A stretch of DNA of 64,000 nucleotides, taken from Gammaproteobacteria bacterium (GTDB lineage: Bacteria; Pseudomonadota; Gammaproteobacteria; Steroidobacterales; PWYM01). A model generated the notes under the pieces. The model was not told where the DNA came from, did not search any database, and saw nothing but the letters and a program-made list of their open reading frames with translations. Each line of letters opens with the position of its first letter. Position 1 is the stretch's first letter. The position numbers and the translations under genes are program-made. This document shows positions 47,460 through 59,869 of the stretch, piece by piece. Location of the stretch: assembly GCA_003567475.1 (NCBI GenBank), contig PWZL01000080.1:1-64000 (forward strand). The letters are read 5' to 3'.

Positions 47460-47479
47460 TCATTACGGTAATGTTACGG
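47460..47479 (+). promoter_or_regulatory. repeat upstream of ppk2 matching the pit motif
   Basis: TCATTACGGTAATGTTACGG lies 20 bp before the ppk2 start and matches the pit upstream motif at 16 of 20 bases, but in the opposite orientation relative to the gene. It contains the perfect inverted repeat CATTAC-G-GTAATG (47461-47473). Probably a binding site for the same regulator. Confidence 0.5.
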
Positions 47480-47519
47480 ACGGGGTCGGCATGATGACGC
47501 CGTGGAAAACCGAGACGGC

Positions 47520-48728
47520 TCAGGGAGTCTCGTAGCGACGCAGCTCCAAGCGGGCGATCTGATTGCGATGAACCTCGTCGGGCCCGTCGGCAAGGCGCAG
47601 CAGCCGCGCCGTCGCATACGCGACCGCAAGACCAAAATCGTTGCCGGTGCCGCCGCCGCCATGCGCCTGGATCGCCCAGTCGATGATCTGCTGGGCCATA
47701 TTCGGCGCAGCCACCTTGATCATGGCGATTTCGGCCCGGGCGGCCTTGTTGCCCACCGTGTCCATCATCCAGGCGGCCTTCAGCGTCAACAGGCGGGTCT
47801 GTTCGATGAGAATGCGCGCCTCGGCGATACGCTCCATCGTCACGCCCTGCGCCGAGATCCGCTTGCCAAACGCCACCCGCGACAGACTCCGCCGACACAT
47901 TTTCTCCAGACACCGCTCGGCGAGTCCGATCAGGCGCATGCAGTGGTGCATGCGCCCCGGGCCCAGGCGGCCCTGGGCGATCTCGAACCCTCGGCCCTCG
48001 CCGAGGAGCATATGGTCCACGGGCACACGCACGTTCTCGAACATGACTTCAGCGGCACGATCGGGCACACCGTAATAGCCGAACACCGGCAGGGCTCGCA
48101 GCACCTGAACACCCGGCGCATCCATCGGCACGAGGATCATGGATTGCTGGCGGTGTCGGTCCGGGTCCTCCGGGGCGGTCTTGCCCATGAAGATCGCGAC
48201 CCGACAGCGAGGGTCGGTCGCCCCGGTAGTGTACCACTTGTGGCCATTGATGACGTAGTGATCGCCCTCGCGAACGATGGAACTTTCGATATTGGTGGCG
48301 TCGCTGGACGCCACCCCAGGCTCGGTCATTGCAAAGCAGGAGCGGATCTCACCCGCGAGCAGCGGCACCAGCCAGCGCGCCCGCTGTTCGGCTGTCCCGT
48401 ATCGCCAGAGCACCTCCATGTTGCCGGTGTCCGGCGCCGAGCAGTTGAAGACCTCGGGCGCCAGCGGCGAGCGACCCATGAGTTCGCAAATCGGGGCGTA
48501 CTCGAGATTCCCCAGACCCGCCCCGTGCTCCGGGTCCGGGAGGAACAGGTTCCACAGCCCGGCCTGTCGCGCCAGCGGCTTCAGTTCCTCGACGACCGGG
48601 AGCACCTCCCAGGGGCCCAGGCGCTCGGCCTCTTCGAAATGACGCTGTTCGTTCGGATAGATGTGCGCCGCCATGAAGGCCTGCACTCTGGCCTGTAACT
48701 CGCGGCTGCGGCCGGAGAACTCGAACAT
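47520..48728 (-). CDS. acyl-CoA dehydrogenase, ACAD10/11-like (paralogue of 6810-8039)
   Basis: A 402-residue flavoprotein with the FAD-binding motif [20 protein letters not shown] near 152-171 and the C-terminal [16 protein letters not shown] near 360. It shares long identical stretches with the enzyme at 6810-8039, for example [20 protein letters not shown] and [17 protein letters not shown], so the two are recent or strongly constrained paralogues. Substrate unknown. AGGA lies seven bases before the ATG at 48728. Confidence 0.88.
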   Translation of the reverse strand: MFEFSGRSRELQARVQAFMAAHIYPNEQRHFEEAERLGPWEVLPVVEELKPLARQAGLWNLFLPDPEHGAGLGNLEYAPICELMGRSPLAPEVFNCSAPDTGNMEVLWRYGTAEQRARWLVPLLAGEIRSCFAMTEPGVASSDATNIESSIVREGDHYVINGHKWYTTGATDPRCRVAIFMGKTAPEDPDRHRQQSMILVPMDAPGVQVLRALPVFGYYGVPDRAAEVMFENVRVPVDHMLLGEGRGFEIAQGRLGPGRMHHCMRLIGLAERCLEKMCRRSLSRVAFGKRISAQGVTMERIAEARILIEQTRLLTLKAAWMMDTVGNKAARAEIAMIKVAAPNMAQQIIDWAIQAHGGGGTGNDFGLAVAYATARLLRLADGPDEVHRNQIARLELRRYETP

Positions 48729-48781
48729 GTCGGCGTCCTGACAGCTGGGGTGCGCGCATGCTATCACGCCCCCGTTGGCCA

Positions 48782-48967
48782 TCAGGGCGCGGCGTCGCGC
48801 AACGCATCGAGCACGCGGGTGACCACATCTTCCAGATCGGGAATCCAGCGCAGCACGATCACCAATTCATGCGTCTCGTCCACGTAGACGAAATTGCCGC
48901 CAAACCCGGCCGCCCAGTAGGCTGATTCCGGTGCCGCTGCCGCAGGTGATGCCAGCTGACCTCTCGG
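48782..48967 (-). pseudogene. C-terminal remnant of a beta-lactamase-family serine hydrolase
   Basis: A 61-codon open frame, preceded directly by a TAA, reads ...ESAYWAAGFGGNFVYVDETH, then [20 protein letters not shown] before its stop. This resembles the last strands of class C beta-lactamase/CubicO-type hydrolases (G-GGN-hYVDPEHDLVVVLRW). No catalytic SxxK or YxN motif is present in any frame here. A signal-peptide-like stretch in another frame further upstream (48859-49125) may be a shifted N-terminal relic. The gene is clearly not intact. Confidence 0.5.
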
Positions 48968-49136
48968 TTATGCCGCCCCTGAAAATGCGGGGTCTGAACC
49001 AGTTCACCCACGGGACCATGCAGATCGGCAATCAACCCATCGCCCGCAGCAGGGAGTGCGAGCAATAGAGCTATCATCGCAAGACCTGCCTGGCGCAGCA
49101 CCGGCGGGCTGGGGGCCGGCGCCACAACTGTATCGG

Positions 49137-50354
49137 CTACCAGTGTACCGCCATGTTCACGGCGAACCGATTTTCAAGGCTGCTGACATCGTCACGGGTG
49201 CGGGCCTGTGACCAATCCCAGCGCATCGCCATAATGGGCGTGAGATCCGGCAACAGGCCACGCGCCCAGTTGGAAAAGTCGATCTCGAGCCCGAAGTGCT
49301 CGCGACGGTTACCGCGCTCGGGCGTAAACCACAGCGGGTCCGCGCCGCTGACCCAGATGGCGGATAGGGCCACATGCTGAAGCCGGCGTGTCACCGTGGT
49401 ATCGCTGGTCCAGAATGCGTCGCGGCCTGGCGCCGTGCGCGCCCCCGCCTCGTGGTCCTGCCAGATCGGCGTCTGGCGAAGCGTCACGCGTGCCTCCGCC
49501 TTCCAGTGGCCCGCATCGATCGCATGACTCAAGCCGAATTCGTAGCTCGCGACGTTACCGGCGCCGTCAAGCGCCTCCCCCCAGAGGGGCGTGATCCTGG
49601 CGACCCGGACGCGACTGGCCTGCGAAGCACGTTCCCAAGCGTAGGCCAGCCCCCAGTTCTGTGCCGCCAGGCTGCCATAACGACTGTTGGCCGCCCGGAC
49701 CGTGCAGTCGTTGCCGAACAGGCTCACTGAGTGGCGTCCTGCCCGTTCATGGCTGGCGACTGGCACGCGCAGCGTACCTCGCATGTTGCAGTCGAGTGCG
49801 GTCGCTGTCCCCAGAGCGATTCCGGTGTCGGACCAGTGCAGGTCGAGCTGTGCGAGCGACGAGGACCAGCGCAGCTCAGCGCGCTCGCGTTGACTCTGGG
49901 CAAACCCGGTCGTCGTCCAGTGGCGCTCGAGAGCTGTCGACAGTCCGATGGCCACCGGAGCACCTGCCAGTGGCGGCGAGCGCAGGGTCATCTGCTGGTC
50001 GATGCGCTGGTGGCCCAGCCCCTTTGGCGCTTCGGTCACGTCAGTGCCGATCTTCGAAAGAACATCTCCGGGCGCAAACGTGAAATTCGCCTGGTAGCGC
50101 AGCGGCTGGGCATCATCACCCACGTTGACATTGCCACGCAGCAACGCGTCAGCGGAGCCCGGCCGCGGCGCCGCGCCACCGAGCTGCAGATCCACAGCAC
50201 CGAGCACCGCTGCGGGTGTCTCGGCCTGCAGATCAATGAATGCGTGGTCCAGCTGGTCTGCCGAGCGCGCACGGGGCTCAGGACCTGCACACCCGGCGAT
50301 GGCCAATGCCAGTGGCACGAGCATCCAGGGACACCTTTCCCTGTTAGCGATCAC
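49137..50354 (-). CDS. lipoprotein, possibly beta-barrel-like, of unknown function
   Basis: A 405-residue exported protein. The N-terminus has charged residues, a hydrophobic core and the lipobox LAIAGC (Cys22), so a lipoprotein signal is likely from the GTG at 50354. The ATG at 50324 has a better-placed AAGG but leaves almost no positive n-region. The mature part alternates hydrophobic and polar residues, is rich in Trp, Arg and Thr, and ends in a short pattern ending with aromatic residue (ENRFAVNMAVHW), all hints of outer-membrane strands. I recognise no family. An AT-rich spacer of about 200 bp separates it from tRNA-Pro. Confidence 0.6.
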   Translation of the reverse strand: MIANRERCPWMLVPLALAIAGCAGPEPRARSADQLDHAFIDLQAETPAAVLGAVDLQLGGAAPRPGSADALLRGNVNVGDDAQPLRYQANFTFAPGDVLSKIGTDVTEAPKGLGHQRIDQQMTLRSPPLAGAPVAIGLSTALERHWTTTGFAQSQRERAELRWSSSLAQLDLHWSDTGIALGTATALDCNMRGTLRVPVASHERAGRHSVSLFGNDCTVRAANSRYGSLAAQNWGLAYAWERASQASRVRVARITPLWGEALDGAGNVASYEFGLSHAIDAGHWKAEARVTLRQTPIWQDHEAGARTAPGRDAFWTSDTTVTRRLQHVALSAIWVSGADPLWFTPERGNRREHFGLEIDFSNWARGLLPDLTPIMAMRWDWSQARTRDDVSSLENRFAVNMAVHW

Positions 50355-50564
50355 GGTTTGAACCCATTCCCCTGACTGTCTCTGCTCGCTGACGCAGACT
50401 GCGCAACGTCGCCATTTGAACGCTCAGGCCACCGCGATGCCGTGCTCTACGTCACGCTGCATATAGGGCTTCACGCGTCACAGGGATAAGGTAAATTATG
50501 TGAAACAGAATGTAAATGGCTGTGTTTGCTTGGTTTGTTCGTCAATCGCCGTGCGACTTAATAT

Positions 50565-50641
50565 TGGTCGGAGCGAGAGGATTCGAACCTCCGACCCCTT
50601 GCACCCCATGCAAGTGCGCTACCAGGCTGCGCCACGCTCCG
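50565..50641 (-). tRNA. tRNA-Pro (anticodon GGG)
   Basis: A 77-base cloverleaf on the minus strand with acceptor CGGAGCG/CGCTCCG, D-arm GCGCAGCCTGGTAGCGC, anticodon stem CTTGC/GCAAG around the loop ATGGGGT (anticodon GGG), T-loop GGTTCGAATCC and encoded CCA. It lies downstream of the merR-like gene at the end of the infC-pheST-ihfA block, a common arrangement. Confidence 0.97.
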
Positions 50642-50735
50642 ACCGGAAAATCTTCAGCGAGGCCAAGGCCTCGCAAGAGCGGCATTGCACCGCTCGGGGG
50701 AATGATACGCGATGAGGGCGGGGCGTGAAACCGCT

Positions 50736-51092
50736 CTAGCGACGAAGCAAACGGGCAATTTCTTCGAGTTCGGTCCGCAACTGGCGAACGATCTGCTGGC
50801 TCTGGCTGACGTCGCTACGCGCTTCTTCGCCCTGCAGACGCTGCCGGGCACCACCAATCGTAAACCCCTCCTCGTACAGCAGGCTGCGAATCTGGCGGAT
50901 CACCATGACATCCTGACGCTGGTAATAGCGACGGTTGCCCCGCCGCTTGACCGGCTTGAGCTGAGGAAATTCCTGCTCCCAGTACCTCAGCACATGCGGC
51001 TTCACGCCACACAGGTCGCTGACTTCACCGATGGTGAAATACCGCTTACCGGGGATCGGCGGGAGGTCGGAATTATTCCCGGGTTCCAGCAT
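50736..51092 (-). CDS. MerR-family transcriptional regulator
   Basis: A 118-residue small MerR protein: winged helix-turn-helix [30 protein letters not shown] at about 18-47, [13 protein letters not shown], then the dimerisation helix from 65 and a C-terminal coiled coil. It has no cysteine-rich metal or drug-binding domain, so it is a minimal regulator of the type found directly after ihfA in many gammaproteobacteria. It overlaps ihfA by 20 bases. Confidence 0.92.
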   Translation of the reverse strand: MLEPGNNSDLPPIPGKRYFTIGEVSDLCGVKPHVLRYWEQEFPQLKPVKRRGNRRYYQRQDVMVIRQIRSLLYEEGFTIGGARQRLQGEEARSDVSQSQQIVRQLRTELEEIARLLRR

Positions 51093-51372
51093 ACGCCTCT
51101 ACCCTGGCCTTGAGCTTCTGGCCCGGCCGAAAAGTCACCACCCGACGGGCGGTGATCGGGATTTCCTCACCGGTCTTGGGATTACGTCCCGGCCGTTGAT
51201 TCTTGTCACGCAAGTCGAAGTTGCCAAAACCCGACAACTTGATCTGCTCACCGTTGGCCAGCGCGTTGCGCATATCCTCGAAAAACGCATCGACCAGCTC
51301 GCGAGCCTCGCGCTTGTTCAGCCCGAGCTCGTTGAACAGTGACTCTGCCATTTCGGCCTTCGTGAGTGCCAT
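51073..51372 (-). CDS. ihfA: integration host factor alpha subunit
   Basis: A 99-residue DNA-bending HU/IHF-fold protein. [22 protein letters not shown] begins the helical part and [22 protein letters not shown] is the beta-arm with the intercalating proline region. Heterodimer partner of the ihfB product encoded at 62916-63218. It lies two bases after pheT, the standard position. Confidence 0.96.
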   Translation of the reverse strand: MALTKAEMAESLFNELGLNKREARELVDAFFEDMRNALANGEQIKLSGFGNFDLRDKNQRPGRNPKTGEEIPITARRVVTFRPGQKLKARVEAYAGTRE

Positions 51373-51374
51373 GT

Positions 51375-53756
51375 CTAGTCTCTTATTCTGGCGCCCAGCT
51401 CAGACCCGAGCCGATCGATCACCGAACCGACGACGCCTTCCACGTCAGCGTCAGTTAGCGTGCGCGATGGTGCCTGTAAAATCAAGCTCAAGGCTATGCT
51501 TTTTCGACCTTTATCGATGCGCTCGCCACGGTAAATGTCAAAGATCTCGACACTCTGCAACCAAGGTCCCGCCGCCAGGCGCACCTCGTCGAGGAGCCGA
51601 TCTGCGTGGAGCTCTTCGTCGACCACCACGGCCAGGTCCCGATGGACAGCGGGATAACGGGAGACCCTGTGGTAGGCCGGGACCCGCGACCCGAGAGCGC
51701 CGGCCACGTCAACCGAGAACAGGAAAGTATCCCGAGGCAACTCCAATGCGTCAGCGAGGCGCGGATGCAACGCGCCGATATGGCCGGCCGTCTCTCCGTC
51801 GCGCAACACCACGGCACATTGCCCCGGATGCAGCGCCGCGTGCTCGCCGGGCACGAATGACCAGCGCTCCGCGCCGTTACCCAGCGTCAACAGGGCTTCC
51901 AGATCACCCTTGACATCGAAAAAATCGACTCGACGGTCGCTTGAATCCCAATGCAGCGGGCCTGCCGGCCCCAGGGCCAGACCGGCGATCACCTGGCATT
52001 CATTCACACTGTCGTTATCGCCTTGCTCGAATTGCGTACCCAGCTCGAACAGTCGGATCCGGGCCTGCTGCCGGCTAAGGTTGTCGCGTGCCACCGCCGC
52101 CAGTCCGGGCCAGGGCGAGCGACGCATGACATTCATCTGTGCGGCGATCGGGTTGGCCAGCCGGATGGGGACCACGCCAGGGAAAAACTGCGCCTGCACG
52201 CGTTCATCGATAAAACTGTAGGTGACAGCTTCCTGATAGCCACGATCGACCAGCAGCTGTCTCGCACGCTCCTCCGGTGTCCGTGACTCGGTGGACGTGC
52301 GGATGCCGAGCCTCGCCTGCTCGGCCAGCCTCGGAATGCGGTCGTAGCCGTAGATCCGGGCAACTTCCTCGATCAGGTCGACCTCGAGCTGGATGTCGTA
52401 GCGTTGGGACGGTGGGGTCACCGACCAGCCCTCATCCGTGGGCTCGGCTACAAGCCCCAGGCGGGTAAAGATTCGTGCGACTTCCCCGGCGTCGATTTTC
52501 GTGCCCAGCACAGCCTGCAAGCGATCCGCGCGCAACGCCACCGCCGGGCGCCGCGGCAGATGCTCCGGCGCTTCAACCATCTGAACCGGACCGGGTTCTC
52601 CGCCGCAGATCTCCAGTAGCAGCGTCGTCGCGCGCTCGATCGCCTGCTCCGGCAACGCGAAATCCACGCCTCGCTCGAAGCGGACGGAGGCATCGGTGTG
52701 CAGCCCCAACCGCCGAGCGCGTCCGGCGATCACCTCGGGGGCAAACCAGGCCGCCTCGAGAAATACGTCCGTCGTCGCCTCGTTCACCGCTGTGGACTCG
52801 CCGCCCATCACGCCGGCCAACCCGACCGGCGCATGCTCGTCAGCGATGACCAGCATATCGGGGGCGAGCGTCACTTCGCGCCCGTCCAGCAGCACCAGCG
52901 GTTCATCGCTGGTCGCAAACCGCACGGTGATACCGCCCGAGAGTCGCGACAGGTCATAGCCGTGCAGCGGTTGACCGAGCTCCAGCATGACGTAGTTGGT
53001 GACGTCCACCACGGGATGGATCGCGCGGATACCGGCGCGACGAAGCCGCTCGACCAGCCAGGTGGGCGAGCGTCTGCCCGGCTCGATATGACGGATGATC
53101 CGGCCCGCGAACCGCGCACAGGCGGCTGGCGCCACGAGGCTGACCGGGAACACCGACTCGTGCCTCGGCGCCACGCCGGCGAACACCGGCCCGGTCAAGG
53201 CACTGTCGTTCAGCGCGGCGAGCTCGCGAGCCACACCCCGCACACTGAAGCAGTCTCCGCGATTCGGGGTCAGATCGACGTCGATCACGGTATCGTCCAG
53301 ACCGAGCCAGTCGCCCAGGTCGCGGCCCACGGGGGCCTCCGCCGGGAGTTCCAGAATGCCTGCGGTATCGTCGTCGAGCCCGAGCTCGGCGGCGGAGCAG
53401 AGCATGCCCTCCGAGGCAACCCCTCGCAGCTTGGCCTTGCGGATACGCATCCCGCCCGGCAATTCGCCGCCAACGGTCGCCAGCGCCGAGACCATGCCCG
53501 CACGGGCGTTGGGTGCGCCGCACACCACCTGACGAAAGACCCCGTCACCCAGGTCGACCTGAGCGACCCTGAGCTTGTCGGCGTCAGGATGGGGCGCGAG
53601 TTCCGCGATCCGAGCCACCACCACGCCCTTGAATTCCGGTGCCAGCGCCGTGACCGCATCGACCTCCAGCCCGGCCATGGTCAGCTGCTCGGCCAGCGCG
53701 TCCCCGCCATGCGACAGGTTCACCCAGTCGGCCAGCCAGGATTGAGAAATCTTCAC
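51375..53756 (-). CDS. pheT: phenylalanine-tRNA ligase beta subunit
   Basis: A 793-residue subunit with the N-terminal OB-fold tRNA-binding domain (about 40-150), the B3/B4 editing region (around 200-400) and a C-terminal FDX-ACB domain (about 700-793). Start is GTG with GAGGA eight bases upstream. Full length; forms the heterotetramer with PheS, whose gene precedes it by 11 bp. Confidence 0.96.
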   Translation of the reverse strand: MKISQSWLADWVNLSHGGDALAEQLTMAGLEVDAVTALAPEFKGVVVARIAELAPHPDADKLRVAQVDLGDGVFRQVVCGAPNARAGMVSALATVGGELPGGMRIRKAKLRGVASEGMLCSAAELGLDDDTAGILELPAEAPVGRDLGDWLGLDDTVIDVDLTPNRGDCFSVRGVARELAALNDSALTGPVFAGVAPRHESVFPVSLVAPAACARFAGRIIRHIEPGRRSPTWLVERLRRAGIRAIHPVVDVTNYVMLELGQPLHGYDLSRLSGGITVRFATSDEPLVLLDGREVTLAPDMLVIADEHAPVGLAGVMGGESTAVNEATTDVFLEAAWFAPEVIAGRARRLGLHTDASVRFERGVDFALPEQAIERATTLLLEICGGEPGPVQMVEAPEHLPRRPAVALRADRLQAVLGTKIDAGEVARIFTRLGLVAEPTDEGWSVTPPSQRYDIQLEVDLIEEVARIYGYDRIPRLAEQARLGIRTSTESRTPEERARQLLVDRGYQEAVTYSFIDERVQAQFFPGVVPIRLANPIAAQMNVMRRSPWPGLAAVARDNLSRQQARIRLFELGTQFEQGDNDSVNECQVIAGLALGPAGPLHWDSSDRRVDFFDVKGDLEALLTLGNGAERWSFVPGEHAALHPGQCAVVLRDGETAGHIGALHPRLADALELPRDTFLFSVDVAGALGSRVPAYHRVSRYPAVHRDLAVVVDEELHADRLLDEVRLAAGPWLQSVEIFDIYRGERIDKGRKSIALSLILQAPSRTLTDADVEGVVGSVIDRLGSELGARIRD

Positions 53757-53767
53757 TGGCCCAGTCC

Positions 53768-55148
<1,381 letters not shown>

Positions 55149-55163
55149 GGTTCCTGACCTCCG

Positions 55164-55361
55164 TTAACTGTAGGGCAGCATGCGCCGGATCGACTTCACG
55201 TCGCTCTCCGCCACCTGCTCCATGGAGCGCAGCTGCCGCTTACGCTTCGGGGATTTTTTGGTCAGGATATGATTGAGGTGGGACTGGCCGCGTTTGAAGC
55301 CCCCCTTCCCCGTCCTGCGGAACCGCTTGGCGGCCCCACGATTGCTTTTCAGCTTGGGCAT
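55164..55361 (-). CDS. rpmI: ribosomal protein bL35
   Basis: A 65-residue basic 50S protein beginning [20 protein letters not shown] and carrying the typical [11 protein letters not shown] segment. The ATG is at 55361; upstream frame extension is not coding. It lies between infC (104 bp upstream) and rplT. Confidence 0.96.
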   Translation of the reverse strand: MPKLKSNRGAAKRFRRTGKGGFKRGQSHLNHILTKKSPKRKRQLRSMEQVAESDVKSIRRMLPYS

Positions 55362-55465
55362 GTCTCGACTCTCCGTTTTCTGGCCTGCCCCATACGCCGC
55401 GGTGGCGCTGGATCCAGGCGGCCGGGGCACGACGCCGGCGGCACTTGTGTTTTGCAGGTCGTGGT

Positions 55466-55984
55466 TCAGCGCTTTTTGGGCGACATCACCATCACCATCT
55501 GGCGGCCCTCCAACTGAGGCCGCTGTTCTACCGTCGCAAGCTCCTCGAGATCCTTCTCGACGCGTTGCAACAACTGCAGGCCCAATTCCTGGTGGGCCAT
55601 TTCTCGGCCGCGGAACCGCAGGGTCACCTTGGCCTTGTCTCCACCCGTAAGGAAGCGGACCAGGTTTCTCAGCTTGACCTGATAGTCACCCTCGTCTGTT
55701 CCCGGACGAAATTTCACTTCCTTGACCTGGATCTGCTTGGTCTTCTTGCGTGCCGTCGACGCCTTCTTGTTCAGTTCGAACACGAACTTGCCGAAGTCCA
55801 TGACCCGACAGACCGGTGGCTCCGCCTGAGGCGCCACCTCGACCAGATCGAGGCCGGCCTCGCGGGCGAGATCCATCGCCTGGATGGTCGGCATGATGCC
55901 TATCTGCTCTCCTTCGGCACCAATCACCCGAACCCTCGGGGCGGAAATCTCATCGTTCCGCCTCGCACGCTTTGACTGCGAAAT
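55466..55984 (-). CDS. infC: translation initiation factor IF-3 with AUU start codon
   Basis: A 172-residue IF-3: N-terminal domain to about 75, a lysine-rich linker, and the C-terminal domain with [19 protein letters not shown] and [10 protein letters not shown]. The frame has no ATG, GTG or TTG at the right place. GGAGG at 55993-55997 is followed eight bases later by ATT at 55984, giving the expected [13 protein letters not shown] start. AUU at infC is a known autoregulatory device: IF-3 itself discriminates against it. thrS, usually next upstream, is replaced here by tRNA-Val and uvrB. Confidence 0.95.
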   Translation of the reverse strand: MSQSKRARRNDEISAPRVRVIGAEGEQIGIMPTIQAMDLAREAGLDLVEVAPQAEPPVCRVMDFGKFVFELNKKASTARKKTKQIQVKEVKFRPGTDEGDYQVKLRNLVRFLTGGDKAKVTLRFRGREMAHQELGLQLLQRVEKDLEELATVEQRPQLEGRQMVMVMSPKKR

Positions 55985-56205
55985 AAGTCGTTCCTCCAAA
56001 CAGATTGCCGGCCGCAGCCGGAGTATCGCAGGCTGTGGGCCGGAGACCACGACAGCCCGCCCAGCGCCTCGCGTAAACCCTAAATTCTACGCGCTGCGCT
56101 GGCCCCACTCAAGAGAGCGCGTCCGAATCTCCGTCCCCAGACGCGGGCGCGCCGCAAACGACTCGGGGCCGGACGCGAACGCCCGGCCCCGCAACTCATT
56201 GAAAT

Positions 56206-56280
56206 TGGTAGGCGCGAGTGGGATCGAACCACCGACCACCACCATGTCAAGGTGGTGCTCTACCACTGAGCTACGCGCCT
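56206..56280 (-). tRNA. tRNA-Val (anticodon GAC)
   Basis: A 75-base cloverleaf on the minus strand: acceptor AGGCGCG/CGCGCCT, D-arm AGCTCAGTGGTAGAGC, anticodon stem CCACC/GGTGG around TTGACAT (anticodon GAC), T-loop GGTTCGATCCC and encoded CCA. It sits between uvrB and infC. Confidence 0.97.
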
Positions 56281-56382
56281 GAAGAGCCGCAAAGAGTACT
56301 AAACCTTCTCGTCACAGCGCAAGCCATATTGCGCCCGCGGCGACCCTTCGCGGTGCGGCCCCCGGGCACCCCGATTGGCGGC

Positions 56383-58404
56383 TCAGCTGGCCAGCTCTTC
56401 GGGCAGGCCCAGGCCCGCGCTGCGGATGCGGTGGATTTCGTCGCGAACGCGGGCCGCATCTTCGAATTCGAGATCCCGGGCGTGCTGGTACATCTGCTTT
56501 TCCAGCTTGCGGATCCGTTGCATGAGCTGCTCGGGAGACATCTGGGCATACAGGGCATCCTCCTGGCGCCTGGCGCCGGCCGGGACGCGTCCGCGCTGAT
56601 TGTCGCCGTGCGCCTGCATCACGTCTGCGACCGCCTTGCGAATCGACTGCGGCGTGATGCCGTGCGCGGCGTTGAAGGCCTCCTGCTTCGCCCGCCGGCG
56701 ATCGGTCTCCTCGATCGCCCGGCGCATCGAATCGGTCAGCTTGTCGGCGTAGAGAATCGCCTTGCCCCGGACATTGCGTGCGGCACGCCCGATAGTCTGA
56801 ATCAGTGAACCCTCCGAGCGCAGGAAACCCTCCTTGTCAGCGTCGAAAATGGCCACCAGCGAGACCTCGGGCATGTCGAGGCCCTCGCGCAGCAGGTTGA
56901 TACCCACCAGCACATCGAACTCTCCCAGCCGCAGATCACGGATGATCTCGCTGCGCTCGACCGTGTCGATATCGGAGTGCAGATAGCGCACCCGGACATC
57001 GTGTTCGTGCAGATAATCGGTCAGATCCTCGGCCATGCGCTTGGTCAGGGTGGTGATCAGCACCCGCTCCCCGGCCGCCACCCGCAGGCTGATCTCGGAG
57101 AGCACATCGTCCACCTGCGTGCCCGCGGGCCGGATTTCCACCTCAGGATCGAGCAATCCGGTCGGACGGACCACCTGTTCGACCACCTTGCCGGACATTT
57201 CGTACTCGTACGCCCGCGGAGTCGCGGAGACGAACACGGCCTGCGGCGCCATGGCGGAATACTCATCGAATCTCAGCGGACGGTTGTCGAGCGCCGAGGG
57301 AAGCCGGAAACCATATTCGACCAGTGTCTCCTTCCGGCTCCGATCGCCCCGATACATTCCGCCCAACTGCGGAATCGTCACGTGGCTTTCATCGACGAAC
57401 AGCAGCGCGTCGGTGGGCAGATAGTCGAACAGGCAGGGCGGCGGTTCGCCTGCCGCCCTGCCTGACAGATACCGCGAGTAATTCTCGATGCCGTTGCAGT
57501 ACCCCAGCTCCCTGATCATTTCGAGGTCGAACTGAGTCCGCTGTTCGAGCCGCTGGGCCTCCAGCAGCCGGCCGTTGTCGCGCAATTGCGTGAGCCGCTC
57601 ACCCAGCTCCAGCTTGATCTCGTCAATCGCAGCCAGCAGCCGCTCGCGTGGCGTGACGTAATGGGTCTTGGGATAAATCGTCAGACGGGGCACCCGGCGC
57701 AGCACCTCGCCGGTGAGCGGATCGAAATACGCCAGCGACTCCACCTCATCGTCAAACAGTTCGATGCGCACGGCCTCGCGCTCGTTCTCTGCGGGAAAAA
57801 CATCAATGATCTCGCCGCGAACGCGGTAAGTGCCCTGGCGCAGATCGACCTCGTTGCGCTTGTACTGGAGTTCGGCGAGACGGCGCAGGATCGCCCGCTG
57901 GTTGACGCGCTCGCCCCGCGACAGATGCAGCACCATCGCGAAGTAGGCCTCGGGGTCGCCGAGGCCATAAATGCAGGATACCGTCGCGACCAGGATGGTG
58001 TCGCGGCGCTCCAGCAGGGCCTTGGTCGCCGACAAGCGCATCTGCTCGATGTGGTCATTGATCGAGGCGTCTTTCTCGATGAAGGTGTCGCTCGAGGGGA
58101 CGTAGGCTTCCGGCTGGTAGTAATCGTAGTAAGAGACGAAATATTCGACGGCGTTACCCGGGAAAAACTCCCGCATCTCACCGTAGAGCTGGGCGGCCAG
58201 GGTCTTGTTCGGCGCCAGGATCAGCGTGGGCCGCTGCAGCGTGGCGATGATGTTGGCCATCGTGAAGGTCTTGCCGGAACCGGTCACCCCGAGCAGCGTC
58301 TGTGCGGCAAGACCGTCGCGGAGACCTTCCACCAGGGCGGCGATCGCTGCCGGCTGATCCCCGGCAGGCTGGTATCCGGAGACGAGTTTGAAGGTGTCGG
58401 TCAT
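56383..58404 (-). CDS. uvrB: excinuclease ABC subunit B
   Basis: A 673-residue DNA-damage recognition helicase, the same length as in E. coli. Walker A is [14 protein letters not shown] near 38-51, the beta-hairpin region [15 protein letters not shown] near 92-106, DESHVTIPQ near 338, and the C-terminal UvrC-binding UVR motif lies in the last 40 residues ([21 protein letters not shown]). The ATG at 58404 has ACGGA six bases upstream; one at 58410 lacks spacing. No LexA box was seen in the short gap to the divergent aminotransferase. Confidence 0.96.
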   Translation of the reverse strand: MTDTFKLVSGYQPAGDQPAAIAALVEGLRDGLAAQTLLGVTGSGKTFTMANIIATLQRPTLILAPNKTLAAQLYGEMREFFPGNAVEYFVSYYDYYQPEAYVPSSDTFIEKDASINDHIEQMRLSATKALLERRDTILVATVSCIYGLGDPEAYFAMVLHLSRGERVNQRAILRRLAELQYKRNEVDLRQGTYRVRGEIIDVFPAENEREAVRIELFDDEVESLAYFDPLTGEVLRRVPRLTIYPKTHYVTPRERLLAAIDEIKLELGERLTQLRDNGRLLEAQRLEQRTQFDLEMIRELGYCNGIENYSRYLSGRAAGEPPPCLFDYLPTDALLFVDESHVTIPQLGGMYRGDRSRKETLVEYGFRLPSALDNRPLRFDEYSAMAPQAVFVSATPRAYEYEMSGKVVEQVVRPTGLLDPEVEIRPAGTQVDDVLSEISLRVAAGERVLITTLTKRMAEDLTDYLHEHDVRVRYLHSDIDTVERSEIIRDLRLGEFDVLVGINLLREGLDMPEVSLVAIFDADKEGFLRSEGSLIQTIGRAARNVRGKAILYADKLTDSMRRAIEETDRRRAKQEAFNAAHGITPQSIRKAVADVMQAHGDNQRGRVPAGARRQEDALYAQMSPEQLMQRIRKLEKQMYQHARDLEFEDAARVRDEIHRIRSAGLGLPEELAS

Positions 58405-58498
58405 GGGCATTCCGTCAGCAAGCCGATGGATCGCGCGACGGCGATCCCCTAAACTGTTCTGGCCTTTCCGGCACTCGAAAGTCACCGTAGGACCCGAT

Positions 58499-59683
58499 GT
58501 GAGTCTACAAGTTTCCGCTCGCGTGCAGCGAGTCAAGCCTTCCCCAACCATGGCCGTGACGCAGATGGCCGCCGAACTCAAGGCCTCCGGCCAGGACGTG
58601 ATCGGCTTAGGCGCCGGCGAACCCGATTTCGACACGCCCACGCACATCTGCGAGGCGGCGATTGCCGCGATCCGCGCCGGTGACACCCGGTACACCGCCG
58701 TGGACGGCACAGTCACCCTGAAAGACGCCATCATCGCCAAGTTCAAGCGTGATAACCAACTGGCTTACGGCAGAGACGAGATTCTGGTTTCTTCCGGGGC
58801 GAAGCAGACCTGCTTCAACCTGGCTGCCGCTGTGTTGAACCCAGGCGATGAGGCGGTGATCCCGGCGCCCTACTGGGTGTCCTACCCCGACATGGTCCTG
58901 CTGGCCGACGGCGAGCCGGTCATCATCCCCACCGGCCCCGAGACAGGCTACAAGCTCACCCCGCAGCAGCTTGAAGCGGGACTGACCGCGCGCACGCGGC
59001 TCATGTTCCTCAACAGTCCGAGCAACCCCACCGGGGCGGCCTATACCCGCGCTGAGCTGCAGGCCTTGGGCGAGGTACTGGCCGCCTACCCGGATGTGGT
59101 GATCGGCACCGACGACATGTATGAGCATATCTATTGGGCGGAGGAGCCGTTCTGCAGCCTGGCCACCGCCTGCCCTGGGCTCCATGAGCGTACCGTCACC
59201 ATCAACGGCGTCTCCAAAGCCTACGCAATGACGGGCTGGCGAATCGGCTATTGCGGCGGGCCGAAGCCGATTATCGCAGCCATGCGAAAAATCCAGAGTC
59301 AGAGCACGTCCAACCCGACGAGCATCTCGCAGGCCGCCTCGGTGGCCGCGCTTGAGGGTGATCAGGCCTGTGTGGCGGAAATGGTTGAAGCGTTCAAGGC
59401 TCGCCATGACTACATCGTGGCGGCGCTGAACCGGATTCCAGGCATGCGCTGCCTCGAAGGCGCAGGCACGTTCTATGCTTTCCCGGACTGCCGCGAACTC
59501 ATCGAACAACGCGGCTTCGCGGACGACACCGCACTCGCCGAGTGTCTGCTCAAGGAGGCGGGTGTCGCGGCGGTGCCAGGCAGCGCCTTCGGCGCGCCCG
59601 GGCATATCCGGCTATCGTTCGCCTGTTCGCTCGAGACGCTGGAAGACGCAGCGGGTCGCATGCACCGCGTACTCGCTCACTGA
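58499..59683 (+). CDS. class I aminotransferase, aspartate aminotransferase type
   Basis: A 394-residue fold-type I PLP enzyme of the aspartate/prephenate aminotransferase subgroup (AspC/AatA of many non-enteric bacteria). Motifs are [15 protein letters not shown] near 34-48, [20 protein letters not shown] near 170-180, the PLP lysine in [17 protein letters not shown] near 235, and the C-terminal substrate Arg in HIRLSFACS. Start is GTG at 58499 with AGGA six bases upstream. Divergent from uvrB. Confidence 0.88.
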   Translation: MSLQVSARVQRVKPSPTMAVTQMAAELKASGQDVIGLGAGEPDFDTPTHICEAAIAAIRAGDTRYTAVDGTVTLKDAIIAKFKRDNQLAYGRDEILVSSGAKQTCFNLAAAVLNPGDEAVIPAPYWVSYPDMVLLADGEPVIIPTGPETGYKLTPQQLEAGLTARTRLMFLNSPSNPTGAAYTRAELQALGEVLAAYPDVVIGTDDMYEHIYWAEEPFCSLATACPGLHERTVTINGVSKAYAMTGWRIGYCGGPKPIIAAMRKIQSQSTSNPTSISQAASVAALEGDQACVAEMVEAFKARHDYIVAALNRIPGMRCLEGAGTFYAFPDCRELIEQRGFADDTALAECLLKEAGVAAVPGSAFGAPGHIRLSFACSLETLEDAAGRMHRVLAH

Positions 59684-59783
59684 GGGCCGGTCCGCCGTGC
59701 TGATCCGCCGACCGTTACCTTGACCCAGCCGGCAGCTTACTCCAAAATGCGCGGCCTTGATTGAGGGCCTGCGGCCTCATTCT

Positions 59784-59858
<75 letters not shown>

Positions 59859-59869
59859 CTTGAAAAGAC

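Noticed and set aside
48859-49125. 88-codon frame with a signal-peptide-like N-terminus
   Set aside because: The C-terminal half is low-complexity Arg/His/Gln and overlaps the hydrolase remnant in another frame; more likely a relic than a gene.
50355-50564. Possible attachment site next to tRNA-Pro
   Set aside because: No repeat of the tRNA 3' end, integrase or mobile gene was found in the flanking sequence.
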